The position numbers and the translations under genes are program-made. Below, in pieces: positions 32,851-43,400 of a DNA stretch of 64,000 nucleotides. The notes under the pieces are model-generated. The model did no database searches, was not told the origin of the DNA, and saw only the letters and a program-made list of their open reading frames with translations. Position 1 is the stretch's first letter, and the number at the start of each line of letters is the position of its first letter. The DNA lies in assembly GCA_928212115.1 (NCBI GenBank), contig CAKMRJ010003334.1, positions 27,837,729-27,901,728 of the forward strand, in the 5' to 3' direction. Source of the stretch: Lactuca virosa (taxonomy: Eukaryota; Streptophyta; Magnoliopsida; Asterales; Asteraceae).

Positions 32851-33686
32851 CTGTCAGCACCCAACTACGTTGGGCGTACTCAAGAATTACGCTGGACATA
32901 ACGGCTTTTCATGGGTTACGCTGGGTATACTCAAAAATTATGTTGGGCGTAATGTGCCACGTGTCGAAATCTGGTGGCAAGCCGTGGGGAAGAATGTGTG
33001 GCCTAGATCTTGCCACGTGTCACTCGTTGGTTAATCCAAAACTTAATTATCTTCTAAAATCCGTAACGTTCACATATGAGCTCCGTTTTTGACGTTCTTT
33101 ATATCCAAGCGTAGGTATCGACTAGATCTACAACTTTTGTTTAGACTCCGCCGGCTAACTTTGACTTTATTTTTAAAGTTGTATTTTAACAGTCTTACAC
33201 AGTTAAAGTCCGTTAAAAATTCATAACTTTGTCATCCGACGTCCGTTTTCGACTGTCTTTATATCGTTGAGCTCCTATTAATGAGATCTTCAATTCTCGT
33301 TTAGATTGTGTCGGCTAATGTTCGATCGATCAAAATTTCGATTTACGGGCTGTATACTGTTACGCTGAATCTTAGAAAAATCATAACTTCCTCAAATGGA
33401 GTAAGATTTGGACGTTCTACTATGAATTTTGTTTAGATTTCTAAGACTAAAAAGTATTTTATCAAAAATTTAATTTTTACGATAAAAGGAGCCGTGTCGG
33501 TTTAATCGCGAAACTTCGACGGGTCATAACTTCTTCGTTATAAGTCGGATTTCAGCGTTCTTTATATGTACGGAATCCTTGTGACATATACTATACTTTG
33601 GTCAAGATTATTTATTCTAAATAATCTTCTATCAAAAAATCATTTTTAACGCTTATTATCTCTAAATTGACTATACATCTAGAATC

Positions 33687-34400
33687 TATTAGACGACTCG
33701 CATGTCCTTAGGTATGGCCTTGAGAAAGATTAAAGCATATTGTGTGAAGGTAAGACATGAAGGGTGTCATCTTGTGGGAATGGATGATGCGGGCCCTAGT
33801 GTGGAAGATCGTGCCTTTGTGTTTCTAGAGGACCATGATCATATGAATAAAGGGGCTTTATGGAAATGTCCATAAATTTGGCTACAGGGCTCCGTTTTAG
33901 GCCTGCGACAAGTCAAATCGAAGCTTGGAGCAAGGAACCAGTCATGATAAGATGCCAAAGGGGACCGACCCATTTTTGAGTCTCAAAATTGCTTTATAAT
34001 TGGTATTATAGACATTTTTGTGTTTTTTTCATAAATTTTCAATTTTGTTTTTGGGTTTGTATTTGGCCCAAGGCTCCTTAGAGGTCTGATTAAAATTTTG
34101 CTTGGTATTTAAGTGTTTTTTTATGTAATTCAGATAACCATTCATCAATTTTGAAGAATTTTTATTTTTTCCCAATATTCTGTGTTTTTTCAAGATTTTG
34201 AAACTCAAATCCCATGGTATTCGTAGAATCAAGGTGGTTTGGAAAAAATTGGAATGTGAATTATTTTAGAATCAAAAGTTTGATCTTTGCGCGTTTGTAC
34301 GCTGCATCATATAGCCTGCAGAGACACTTTTCGCATCATGTATTTTGGTTGATATGACATTGTCTAAGCATGAGTCTTATGCAAACTATTATTATTATTA
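33687..34400. other. Unassigned spacer between the two nests
   Basis: About 710 bp between the end of Copia-3 and the start of Gypsy-A. The open frames are short and carry no recognised motif. The stretch ends in the short ATT repeat where Gypsy-A inserted. Confidence 0.5.
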
Positions 34401-35036
34401 TGTAACATCCCAATTTTCAAGACCAAAAATTTTGTTTTTAATTATGTAACTTATAAAACCATTTACTGAAAAACAACATCATCATCATTTCAATTCATCA
34501 AACCATATTCACATGTCTCAAAAACCATAACAGATCGTAGTAATAATGTCAGAGTACAAATCCCATGGATCCCAAAATGCGGAAATCATGTGTGTGCGAT
34601 GCGCTGCTATCGTGCTGGCTCCTTCCCCTTCGACGAAGAGGTACCTGAAACCAAAACCGAAAACCGTAAGCACAAAGCTTAGTGAGTTCCCCCATCATAA
34701 CACATACCACATAATGCTTGTCCCTCGGTATCTTTCAACCGGTATCTGTCTGGCATAACTGGGAGCTGGACTCCCCTTCGGTATCTTTCAACAGGTAACC
34801 GGGAACTAACCTCCCCTTCGGTATCTTTCAACCGGTAACCGAGAACTAACCTCCCATTCAGTATCTTTCAACCGGTAACCGGGAGCTAACCTCCCCTTTG
34901 GTATCTTTCAACCGGTAGCCGGGAGTTAACCTCCCCTTCGGTATCTTTCAACCGGTAACTGGGGACTATTTCACCCCTACCACTACCACATAACAACATA
35001 TCAAAAACATACCGCTAGACATGCATGGGTTCTGAC
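34401..35036 (-). repeat. Gypsy-A 3' LTR, first part
   Basis: Aligns with 55800-56435 of the other LTR. It contains the 40-bp tandem repeat array and is cut after GGTTCTGAC by the hAT element; the LTR resumes at 48647 with GACCCCTTCGG. Confidence 0.9.
34721..34975. repeat. 40-bp tandem repeat array in the Gypsy-A LTR
   Basis: About six tandem units of period 40, each with GGTATCTTTCAACCGGTAAC followed by GGGAGCTAACCTCCCCTTC, with small differences between units. The same array is at about 56115-56370 in the other LTR, and a lone unit lies about 70-90 bp beyond each array (48650 and 56440). Confidence 0.85.
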
Positions 35037-35346
35037 TAATGTTTTAAAACCCGGGTTTTTAGTTGACCCGGTGTGATGACCGGTTCAACCGGTTGAACCG
35101 CTGGGTCAACCCGGTTTATGGTTTTTTTCTATTTTTATATATTTTTACTTTCCTGCATACTACATAGACATATAATACCAATAATATGATGTCAACAAAG
35201 TTTAATCTAAACACAACAAACAACCACATAGAGTATTAATAACATTTTATAGATCAATCTAAACACAACAAACAACCACATAGAGTATAAATAACAAAAG
35301 AAAACATAGTTGTAGACAAATCCAAACACGTTACGACCAAACCAAA

Positions 35347-36003
35347 TCATGGATCTTGAGAAATTGGAGTATTATAAGCATCGATCTTGCGGTCACTTAG
35401 TAACTGAAATTCACTATCAACTTCATCATCAACATGTTCACCTTGTGATTCAGAAGCCGGTTCATGCTCTTGCTCATCAAGCATATTTTCCAAATCATCA
35501 TAATTAAGTTCTCCTTCCCACTCTTCTTCAACCACCCAAAATCATGTCTTATCAATAGTTTCATAGTCAACAGGATTGTAAGACCTCATATCACCTTCAA
35601 TCTACAAAAACATTCACAAAAATCTCAAATATAACTTGGTCATTTTATAGCATAAGATATCTTAGCAAGATACCATACCTATTTTGTAAAACGCAAGTTG
35701 TAATGAACAAATACAAGATCATTTAGCCTTTGATATTCCAATCTATTCCTCTGTTTCGTGTGAATCCTTTCTAATAAACTCCAATTATATTCGCAACCGG
35801 AAGAAGATGGTGTTTGACTTAATATTCTAATAGTAAACTTTTGCAAAACCGGAATATCTCCGCCAAATAACTTCCACCACTCATCTACAAAAGATATAGT
35901 TAGCAAAAAAATATTAGAAAATACAATATTTTATATATAATAGTAACACATTAAATTTAAATCATACCTGGATGAGTAAGATTACGAGAAGCAACGACCT
36001 AGA
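35347..36003 (-). pseudogene. hAT transposase, C-terminal part
   Basis: Continues the transposase on the far side of Gypsy-B. The first short exon reads VVASRNLTHP and joins by a GT-AG intron (donor near 35967, acceptor near 35888) to DEWWKLFGGDIPVLQKF. Then comes the hAT dimerisation region: RILSQTPSSSGCEYNWSLLE, IHTKQRNRLEYQRLNDLVFV. A second intron leads to the acidic tail (NPVDYETIDKT, then VVEEEWEGELNYDDLENML), where a TGA at 35542-35544 interrupts it. The dimerisation domain is otherwise well conserved. Confidence 0.82.
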
Positions 36004-38223
36004 TGTAGCACCTGGTTCTTGGTATGTATTTTTATTTAACTATTTTTGCATTTTTGGCCTTGGACTCGGCGAGTTGAAGGACCAACTCGCCGAGTAGAAG
36101 CGGGATGAGGCGCAGGATTTAAGTGATGGACTCGTCGAGTCGGGTCCCGGACTCGACGAGTAGGCTCTGACTGGACAAAAACCGTAATCCGAGGGTTTGC
36201 ACCCTATTTAAACAATGGTATGTCGGCCACAACGTCCCTTATGCTCCCAGAACACCTCTCATTGAAACCCTAGCCGTTATTGAAGCAATCTAAGCCTTGT
36301 TGGTGGATTTTGGTGCTTGTGGTCTTAAGAAGGAAGGAGAAAGGCTTGAGGAAGCAAGTAAAGACCAAGGGAACCCGAGTTTGTGCACCTTCTACAGTTC
36401 ATTGAAGGTAAAAAAGCTGTAACCTTACTCTTTCATTTGTTAGATCCCTTTTTGGGGAGATTTAGGGCTTTTATAAGCCACTTTTGATGGCCAACCATGA
36501 TTGCAAACATGGTTGGGGGTTAGAGCTTCTGAATCACGTCATTAAAGGAGTCACAAGGCAGTTGGGGACTGCTTTTGCACCCATGAAAGGCCCCATGCAT
36601 CTTAAGAGCTTGTTTTATGTCTTTTTGAGCTCAAAGTCCCATGCAAGCACGTAAAGTTTGTAACTTTTCGTGCTAGATCGATTATAGAAGCTTGGATCTA
36701 TCTTTTGATCAAAGGTTGTACATCAGAAATCAAGGATTTAGAGTGTGGACATGACTGACTCGGCGAGTTCGTTCTTGGGACTCGACGAGTCCGAGGCTTT
36801 GAGCCCCATATCTGTTGAGAGTCAAAGGAACCCAGTTGAGTGTTAGAAGGGTTGTAATCGGACAGGAAGAGTTACCCAATGTATTGGACGTGATTTTAGA
36901 CCTGGAGTTCATGGGACTCGACGAGTGCTAGAACAGACTCGCCGAGTCCAAGGCAATCTTCTTAAGGATGAAGATGAACTCGACGAGTTGTTCATCAACT
37001 CGGCGAGTCAAGGATAGAACTTGTTCATCAGATGAAGGTGAACTCGACGAGTCGTTCATCAACTCGGCGAGTCGGATGAGTTTCATGCGATGTTCATGTG
37101 AGGGAGGAAGTCATCGAGTTGACGGCCCAACTCGACGAGTCGGGTCATGGATAAGGACGAGTAAAGGGTGAGGGACTCGGCGAGTTGACGGCCCAACTCG
37201 GCGAGTCGGGTCAACTTGAAGTTGATTTTGACTAGACTTGGGTTGACCCTGTTTAGGGTTGTACTTGCTGTGTGTTGACTTGAAGGTCGTCGTGTAGGGA
37301 TCGAGGAGTCGAAGGGAGTCGACTTGTGCGCCGAGGATAATTCAAACATTGCATGACATTGAGGTGAGTTACCTTCCAGTAGCGGTGGGTCTAGGGCCAC
37401 AATGCCGACCCACCAATAGGAGTTGGTGTAGATGATTGTCTTTGTGATAATTGTCTATGTTTGCTACTACCTGATATGTTTATGTGCTAGAATGATATGT
37501 TATATGTGATAGTGGTAGTAGGGGGAGATTAGTCCCCAAGTTCGGTCGTTAGGACCGACGGGTAGGTCGGGCACCCCAGAATTGCCTGACAGTATGTTCA
37601 TGCTATGATATTATGTGGTAGTAGTAGGAGGTGAAATAGTCCTCGGATGTCGGGTGAAATAGACCGACGGGTAAGTCAAGCACCCCAGAATGGCTTGAAC
37701 TGGGTAGTCAGGCACCCCAGAATTGCCTGGCAGTGTATGTGTGTTATATGGTAGTGGTAGGGGGTGAAATAGTCCCCGGTAGTCGGGTGAAATAGACCGA
37801 CGGGTAAGTCAAGCACCCCAGAATGGCTTGACCTAGGTTCGTCAAGCACCCCGGAATGGCTTGACCTGGGTTCGTCAGGCAACCCAGAATTGTCTGACAG
37901 TATGTTATAGCATGGTGTGTGGTACGATAGGGGAACTCACTAAGCTTCGTGCTTACGGTTTACAGTTTTGGTTTCAGGTACCTCTTCAGCGAAGGGGAAA
38001 GATCTGGCGCGGTAGCGGCACATCATACACACACGCATTGATTTTCCGCACTTGAGATATTCTGGGATTGTACTCTGACATGTTGCTATTATATGTTTTG
38101 GGTTTTCAGACATGATACATTGATTCACAAAATGATATATTGTTACGCAGTTTTCTTATGAATGTTTTATAATCTGTTAATTAAAATGAAATTTTTTTTG
38201 GACTCGAAATTTGGGATGTTACA
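36004..38223 (+). repeat. Gypsy-B 5' LTR (2220 bp)
   Basis: Contains about 15 copies of the semi-palindrome ACTCGNCGAGT between 36065 and 37206, a TATTTAAA box, and short tandem copies of 'caccccagaat.gc' between 37570 and 37900. It ends directly before the primer site. Confidence 0.93.
36205..36212 (+). promoter_or_regulatory. Putative TATA box of Gypsy-B
   Basis: TATTTAAA about 200 bp into the LTR, followed by a pyrimidine-rich leader (CCCAGAACACCTC) and GAAACCCTAGCC. The same arrangement (CCTATTTAAA...AAACCCTA) occurs in the Gypsy-C LTR near 60488 and, inverted, in the Gypsy-A LTRs, which supports a promoter role. Confidence 0.55.
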
Positions 38224-38226
38224 AGT

Positions 38227-38243
38227 TGGTATCAGAGCCCTGG
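38227..38243 (+). promoter_or_regulatory. Gypsy-B primer binding site
   Basis: TGGTATCAGAGCCCTGG, three bases inside the 5' LTR, complementary to initiator tRNA-Met. Confidence 0.85.
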
Positions 38244-39128
38244 TTTGAGGGATTCAGACACACCTTCGGGGTGTTTGAACTCAAATCAAGGGATTTAAAA
38301 GATTTTTACATGAAAAAAAAATGGTTTTCTAAAAGCTAAGTTAAAAGAGTTTGGATAAAGAACGAAGTGTGTGATGTGCGCGACCGGCCGAGCTCAAGTA
38401 AGTATTCCCCAAAGTACCCATACAAGTTTATATTATGTTTATCAGTTTCAGTGGAACAACATGTTAGAATAGGACTAAGGATCTAGGAATGATGCCTTAT
38501 GTGCCTGCTTTATGTGCTTCAGCTTATGAGAATTGCATGTTAGTATTGAGTAGACAGTAATAGGATAGCCTGTTTAGGTTATGCCTGGTAGTATGAGCTC
38601 AACATTGTATGCTAGTAAAGTTTTCTGTTCTGAGGATAGGATTGCTTGAGATCGATCCCTTTGGTCTGAATGCTGCTTGCTTTGTGCTTTGTGGGACTTT
38701 TAGTGATGGGAGTTAGCTGTTAGGTGGACACGTTAAGTCACATGTGATAAGGGTTGGATAATCTTAGAGGATTGGATTTGTCCCTATTGCGCAGCTCTTG
38801 TTTGAGTCTAACCGTTGTAGGGACGAGTCTTTTACTCGAAGGATTATCTGAGCCTCGTTACATATGATGGTATTCAGGTAATGGCTAATTGGCATTACAA
38901 GGAGGCCTTCAGCAGCTGAGGACCGGTTTGGGTAGTGTCAGAGAGTTTCCCTAGGGTAAGCCTAGGATGAGAGTAGTAGAGATCAGTAACAGTAGTAGTG
39001 ACTTGGTGGAGTCAAGGCGGTTCTTGAGGAAAGTACGGATAGATGTGAAAGGTAGTATGGGCTCGTACTACTGAAAGCAGAGGATCCGTACTTGAATCAA
39101 GAAAGGATGAGGCAAGACCAAGGAGCTC
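38244..39128 (+). other. Gypsy-B untranslated leader
   Basis: About 0.9 kb between the primer site and gag with no coding features. Gypsy-A has a similar leader (about 54896-55779, inverted), sharing stretches such as 'gatccgtact' and 'aagatcccta..tag'-type text. Confidence 0.6.
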
Positions 39129-40415
39129 GTGATGGATGTGATCCCTCTAGATGTATCAGTAGCACTGACGGTTGTCATTATGTATTGCATAATGGTGGTA
39201 CTACGTCCGAGGCCAGCAGTTGGCAGTTCAGGGGAGGGATCGGGTTCGGGCTCAGGTTCCGAACCAGCGGATGAGAGGCTACGCGAGTTTATCGCGTCCG
39301 AGATCACTAGAGGCATCCTTGATGCGACCCCAGTCATCTTTGGGTCGATCAAGGAAGGGATTGCCGAGCTGATGGAGGATCGCCTCCGGGCGTTCAGAAG
39401 CGACATGGCGACCAGCCAGTCGGGATCACGCACACTGTCCTTTAAGGGCTTCAGGGGCAGTGGTGCGCCGGATTTCCATGGGGCGAAGGACCCCATTGTG
39501 GCCAGACGGTGGATTGCAGACATTGAGTCTGCACAGTTGACCAGCTTCTGCCCTGAGGGGTCGAAGGTGAGATATGCAGCAGGATGCTCGAGAGATAGGG
39601 CCAGGGATTGGTGGGAGTCGGTTGGTGACTCTCTGGGAGCCCCGACGGTTGAGGCTATGACATGGCCGGACTTTGTGACTCGGTTCAAAGAGGAGTTTGC
39701 ACCTGCAGTGGAGCTCCAACAGTTGGCGAGGGAGTTCTTAGATATGAGACAGACTACGGAGACTGTGGCGGAGATCACCGCCAAGTTTCGGGAGAGGGCG
39801 TTGCTAGTGGCCCAGTATGCGGGAGATGAGGATATGAGGAGGACCCGCTACCATGACATGCTGCGAGCCGACATTCGGGAGCATGTTAGTTTTTCAGCTT
39901 GCCCTACCCTAGATCCCATGATTGCCAGGGCAAGGGAAAGGGAGATTGATCTGGAGCACATCCGGAAGAGGAAGGTAGAGGAGGGGCAGGTGACTGGGGC
40001 TTCGGGGAAGAAGCCCAAGGGACCAGACGGTAGGCCGAAAGGCCAGCCAGGACAGGGCCGCTGCAGGAAGTGCGGCAGGCAGCACGAGGGAGCATGTAGG
40101 TTGGGATTGTCGGGCTGCTACAAGTGCGGCAAGACGGGACACTTCAGCAGGGATTGTACTGCCCCTACACCCACTATTCATACATCTGAGTTGCTATGTT
40201 TCCACTGCAACCAGAGGGGCCACAAGAAGGCCAGTTGCCCCCAGTTGTCAGTAGCAGCGCCAGTGAAGGCGCCAGCTCCAGCTACCCTGCGAATTACTAA
40301 TGGCCGGCAGGGCAAGGCGGAGGCTCCAGTGGTGAGGAGTCGGGCTTTTCAGTTGACTACTGAGGAGGCACGCGCCGCACCCGATGTAGTGACGGCTATG
40401 ATTCTTTCCCTCTGA
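39129..40415 (+). CDS. Gypsy-B Gag (up to 428 aa)
   Basis: Retrotransposon Gag of chromovirus type. The true start is probably the Met at about residue 22 (MVVLRPRPAVGSSG), because Gypsy-A begins there (MVMITRHRGGG). A Gly/Ser-rich linker is followed by the gag core: GAPDFHGAKDPIVARRWIAD, AAGCSRDRARDWWESV, MTWPDFVTRFKEEFAPAVE, EFLDMRQTTETVAEITAKF. Three zinc-knuckle-like CCHC motifs follow near residues 305-370: CRKCGRQHEGAC, CYKCGKTGHFSRDC and CFHCNQRGHKKASC. The frame ends shortly after DVVTA in a spacer that may be an intron; pol resumes in another frame. Confidence 0.85.
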   Translation: MMDVIPLDVSVALTVVIMYCIMVVLRPRPAVGSSGEGSGSGSGSEPADERLREFIASEITRGILDATPVIFGSIKEGIAELMEDRLRAFRSDMATSQSGSRTLSFKGFRGSGAPDFHGAKDPIVARRWIADIESAQLTSFCPEGSKVRYAAGCSRDRARDWWESVGDSLGAPTVEAMTWPDFVTRFKEEFAPAVELQQLAREFLDMRQTTETVAEITAKFRERALLVAQYAGDEDMRRTRYHDMLRADIREHVSFSACPTLDPMIARAREREIDLEHIRKRKVEEGQVTGASGKKPKGPDGRPKGQPGQGRCRKCGRQHEGACRLGLSGCYKCGKTGHFSRDCTAPTPTIHTSELLCFHCNQRGHKKASCPQLSVAAPVKAPAPATLRITNGRQGKAEAPVVRSRAFQLTTEEARAAPDVVTAMILSL

Positions 40416-40459
40416 TTTATTTATATGATGTTTATGATATTGATATGTTCTCTGTTTAG
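40396..40459 (+). other. Intron-like spacer between gag and pol of Gypsy-B
   Basis: This 64-nt T-rich spacer separates DVVT-G from SFHVNGIQVQVLFDSG. Removing it restores one continuous gag-protease frame. It ends in TCTCTGTTTAG, a good acceptor. The donor position reads CT where Gypsy-A has GT. See the finding for the reciprocal defect in Gypsy-A. Confidence 0.45.
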
Positions 40460-43400
40460 GATCGTTCCATGTGAACGGTATCCAAGTTCAGGTGTTGTTT
40501 GATTCGGGTGCTACCCGATCGTTTGTTTCTCTTGCACTCAGCAAGAGATTTCTCGAGTCTTCAGGCATGTTGGATTGCCCTCTAGAGGTAGAGATTGTCG
40601 ATGATCGATCGGTGCGAGCATCAGCGGTATTCCAAGATTGTGTGCTGAGATTATTCGAGGAGCGTTACCTGGTAGACTTGGTTCCCATACATTTGCGGGG
40701 GAACAAGGTTATTATCGGCATGGATTGGCTAAGCCCCAATGGGGCGGTGATCGACTGCGCGCAACAGTTGGTGCGGATCAGGACCCCAAGTTGGGGAGAA
40801 CTGGTGATTCAGGGCGAGAGGCCACGGCATGGACCCACATTGTGTTCAGCAGCGAGAGCGAGGCGCTATCTTCAGCAGGGTTGCGCCGGGTATGTCGCCT
40901 ATGTTATGGACACCCGAGAGGCGGGTAAGACGTCAGTGAGCGATGTTCCAGTGGTACAAGACTACGCAGATGTGTTCCCGGAGGAGCTTCCTGGGATTCC
41001 CCCGGAGCGTCAGGTGGAGTTCAGGATCGATTTGGTTCCTGGTGCGGCCCCGATTGCAAAGGCGTCGTATCGGTTGACTCCTCCAGAGATGCAGGAGTTG
41101 TCTACGCAGCTGCAGGAGCTGCTAGACAAGGGATTTATCAGGCCGAGTAGTTCGCCTTGGGGAGCCCCGATCCTGTTTGTCAAGAAGAAGGATGGGTCGC
41201 ACCGTATGTGTATAGACTACCGGGAGCTGAATAAGGTGATGGTGAAGAACCGTTACCCACTCCCGAGGATTGACGACCTCTTTGACCAGCTGCAGGGAGC
41301 ATCTTGGTTTTCCAAGATTGATTTGCGCTCAGGTTACCATCAGATGAGGGTCAGAGAGGAGGATGTGCAGAAGACAACGTTTCGGACTCGCTACGGTCAT
41401 TACGAGTTCGTGGTGATGCCCTTCGGGCTCACCAATGCTCCTGCCGCGTTCATGGATCTCATGAACCGCGTATGTAGACCGATGCTGGATCGGTCAGTGA
41501 TAGTATTTATCGACGACATCTTGGTCTATTCCAAGGCGCAGGAGCAGCATGAGGAGCATCTGCGAGTAGTTTTGGATACTCTGAGGAGGGAGAGCTTGTA
41601 CGCCAAGTTCTCCAAGTGTGAGTTCTGGTTGCGCGAGGTGCAGTTTCTTGGGCACCTTGTCAATCAGAACGGGATTCTGGTCGACCCGGCCAAGGTAGAG
41701 GCCATGATGAGATGGGAGGTTCCGAAGTCTCCATCTGAGATTCGGAGTTTCCTGGGATTAGCCGGCTACTATCGGAGATTCATCCAGGATTTCTCCAAGA
41801 TAGTCGTGCCCTTGACTCGGCTTACGAAGAAGGTCGTAGTCTTCCGTTGGGGGCCTGAGCAGCAGGCCGCTTTCGAGACCCTGAGGCAGAGATTGTGTGA
41901 GGCGCCGATCTTGGCCCTGCCAGAGGGCGTAGAGGATTTTGTGGTATACTGCGACGCGTCTATTTCGGGTTTAGGCGCGGTTTTGATGCAGAGAGGGCAC
42001 GTTATTGCCTACACTTCGAGGCAGCTGAAGCCTCACGAGGCGAATTACCCGACGCATGATTTGGAGCTGGGGGCTGTTGTATTCGCCCTCAAGATTTGGC
42101 GTCATTACCTCTATGGGGTTCGTTGTACCATTTACACGGACCACAAGAGCCTGAGGTATCTCATGGATCAGCCGAATCTGAACATGAGGCAGCGTCAGTG
42201 GTTAGACGTGGTAAAGGATTATGACTGCGAAATCCTCTACCACCCGGGGAAGGCCAACGTGGTGGCCGATGCGCTTAGCCGTAAGGCGGCGTCGATCAGA
42301 GATATCTGCATGCGGATGACAGTAGTGACCTCGTTATTGGAGCAGATCCGAGAGGCCCAGTAGGAGGCTATGAAGAAGGAACATCGGAAGAGTGAGCATA
42401 TAGTGGGTCAGGTTTCCCCCTTCGACTATGACAGCAGGGGATTATTGACATTACACCGCAGGGTGTGGGTTCCATACCTCTGAGGCGTGCGCCAGGTTCT
42501 GATGGAGGAGGCGCACAAATCTCGATTCTCCATTCATCCCGGAGCGACGAAGATGTACAGGGATCTTCGTCTTGATTACTGGTGGCCCTGCATGAAGCGG
42601 GATGTAGCATGGTATGTGGAGCGGTGCTTGACCTGCAGGAAGGTCAAGGCCGAGCACCAGAGGCCACACGGCAAGATGCAACCATTGGATATCCCGCTGT
42701 GGAAATGGGAGGATATTACGATGGATTTCATCACCAAGCTTCCCAGGACCGCGCGGGGGGTGGATTCGATTTTGGTCATCGTCGATCGATTGACCAAGAG
42801 CGCTCATTTTATTCCGATTCAGGAGAGCATCTCGGCCGAGAAGCTGGCCGACATTTATATCAGAGAGGTGGTGGCGCGACACGGGGTGCCAGTGTCGGTA
42901 ATTTCGGACAGAGACGTTCGGTTTACTTCCAGGTTTTGGAAGAAGTTTCACGACGAGCTGGGTACTCGTCTGCATTTTAGCACCGCCTTTCACCCGCAGA
43001 CAGATGGTCAGAGCGAGCGGACCATCCAGACGCTAGAGGATATGCTGCGGGCATGTGTTTTAGACTTCGGAGGTAGCTGGGATACCTACCTTCCGTTGGC
43101 GGAGTTCTCGTATAATAATAGCTATCATGCGAGTATTGACCGTCCTCCCTTCGAGATGTTATACGGGAGGAAGTGCAGAACCCCGATATATTGGGGTGAG
43201 GTGGGCCAGAGGGTCATGGGGAGCACCGAAGTGGTGCTCAAGACGACAGAGAGGATTCAGCAGGTTCGGAGCAGACTTCAGACTGCTCAGAGTCGGCAGA
43301 AAAGTTATGCCGACAAGCGCCGATCGGACCTGGAGTTTCAGGTCGGGGATATGGTTCTCCTGAAGGTGTCGCCATGGAAGGGCGTCATCCGATTCAGGAA

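Larger units (their letters stand above)
23785..33677 (-). mobile_element. Solo LTR of gypsy-like family S, carrying a Harbinger element
   Basis: It begins TGTGACATCCCC and ends GACTATACA (TGTATAGTC on the minus strand), flanked by TCTAG on both sides (23780-23784, 33678-33682). Without the 6.96-kb nested Harbinger and its TAA duplication it is about 2.93 kb, with no gag-pol, primer site or second LTR. So it is a solo LTR left by recombination between two LTRs. A TATA box on the minus strand (32841-32850) fits LTR promoter function. The same family's end is at 1-161. The gypsy assignment rests on size and ends only. Confidence 0.75.
21164..33686 (-). mobile_element. Copia-3, internally deleted copia element carrying a nest
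   Basis: Two 177-bp LTR-like direct repeats (21164-21340; 23612-23784 continued at 33683-33686) flank a minus-strand primer site, gag, an RT fragment, RNase H and a polypurine tract. The second LTR is split by a solo LTR of family S with target duplication TCTAG; the unbroken LTR shows the same 'ggatctagaatc' text intact, which proves the insertion. Protease, integrase and the front of reverse transcriptase are missing. No matching target duplication was found for Copia-3 itself. Confidence 0.8.

Noticed and set aside
21158..33691. A target duplication for Copia-3
   Set aside because: The flanks 'cgatg' and 'tatta' do not match, and shifting the ends by a few bases did not give a convincing 5-bp pair.
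34721..34975. Regular 40-bp repeats that could suggest a CRISPR array
   Set aside because: The repeats are contiguous with no variable spacers, lie inside an LTR and have a second copy in the partner LTR.
39068..39784. 238-codon open frame on the minus strand
   Set aside because: Antisense of the Gypsy-B gag, which has clear gag motifs on the plus strand.
42361..42363. TAG between RNase H and integrase as a programmed readthrough site
   Set aside because: The related Gypsy-A has CAG at this codon, and a second stop (TGA) follows 40 codons later, so random mutation is more likely.
42451..42993. 180-codon minus-strand and 132-codon plus-strand frames over the integrase
   Set aside because: Shadows of the GC-rich integrase frame; they show no own motifs.
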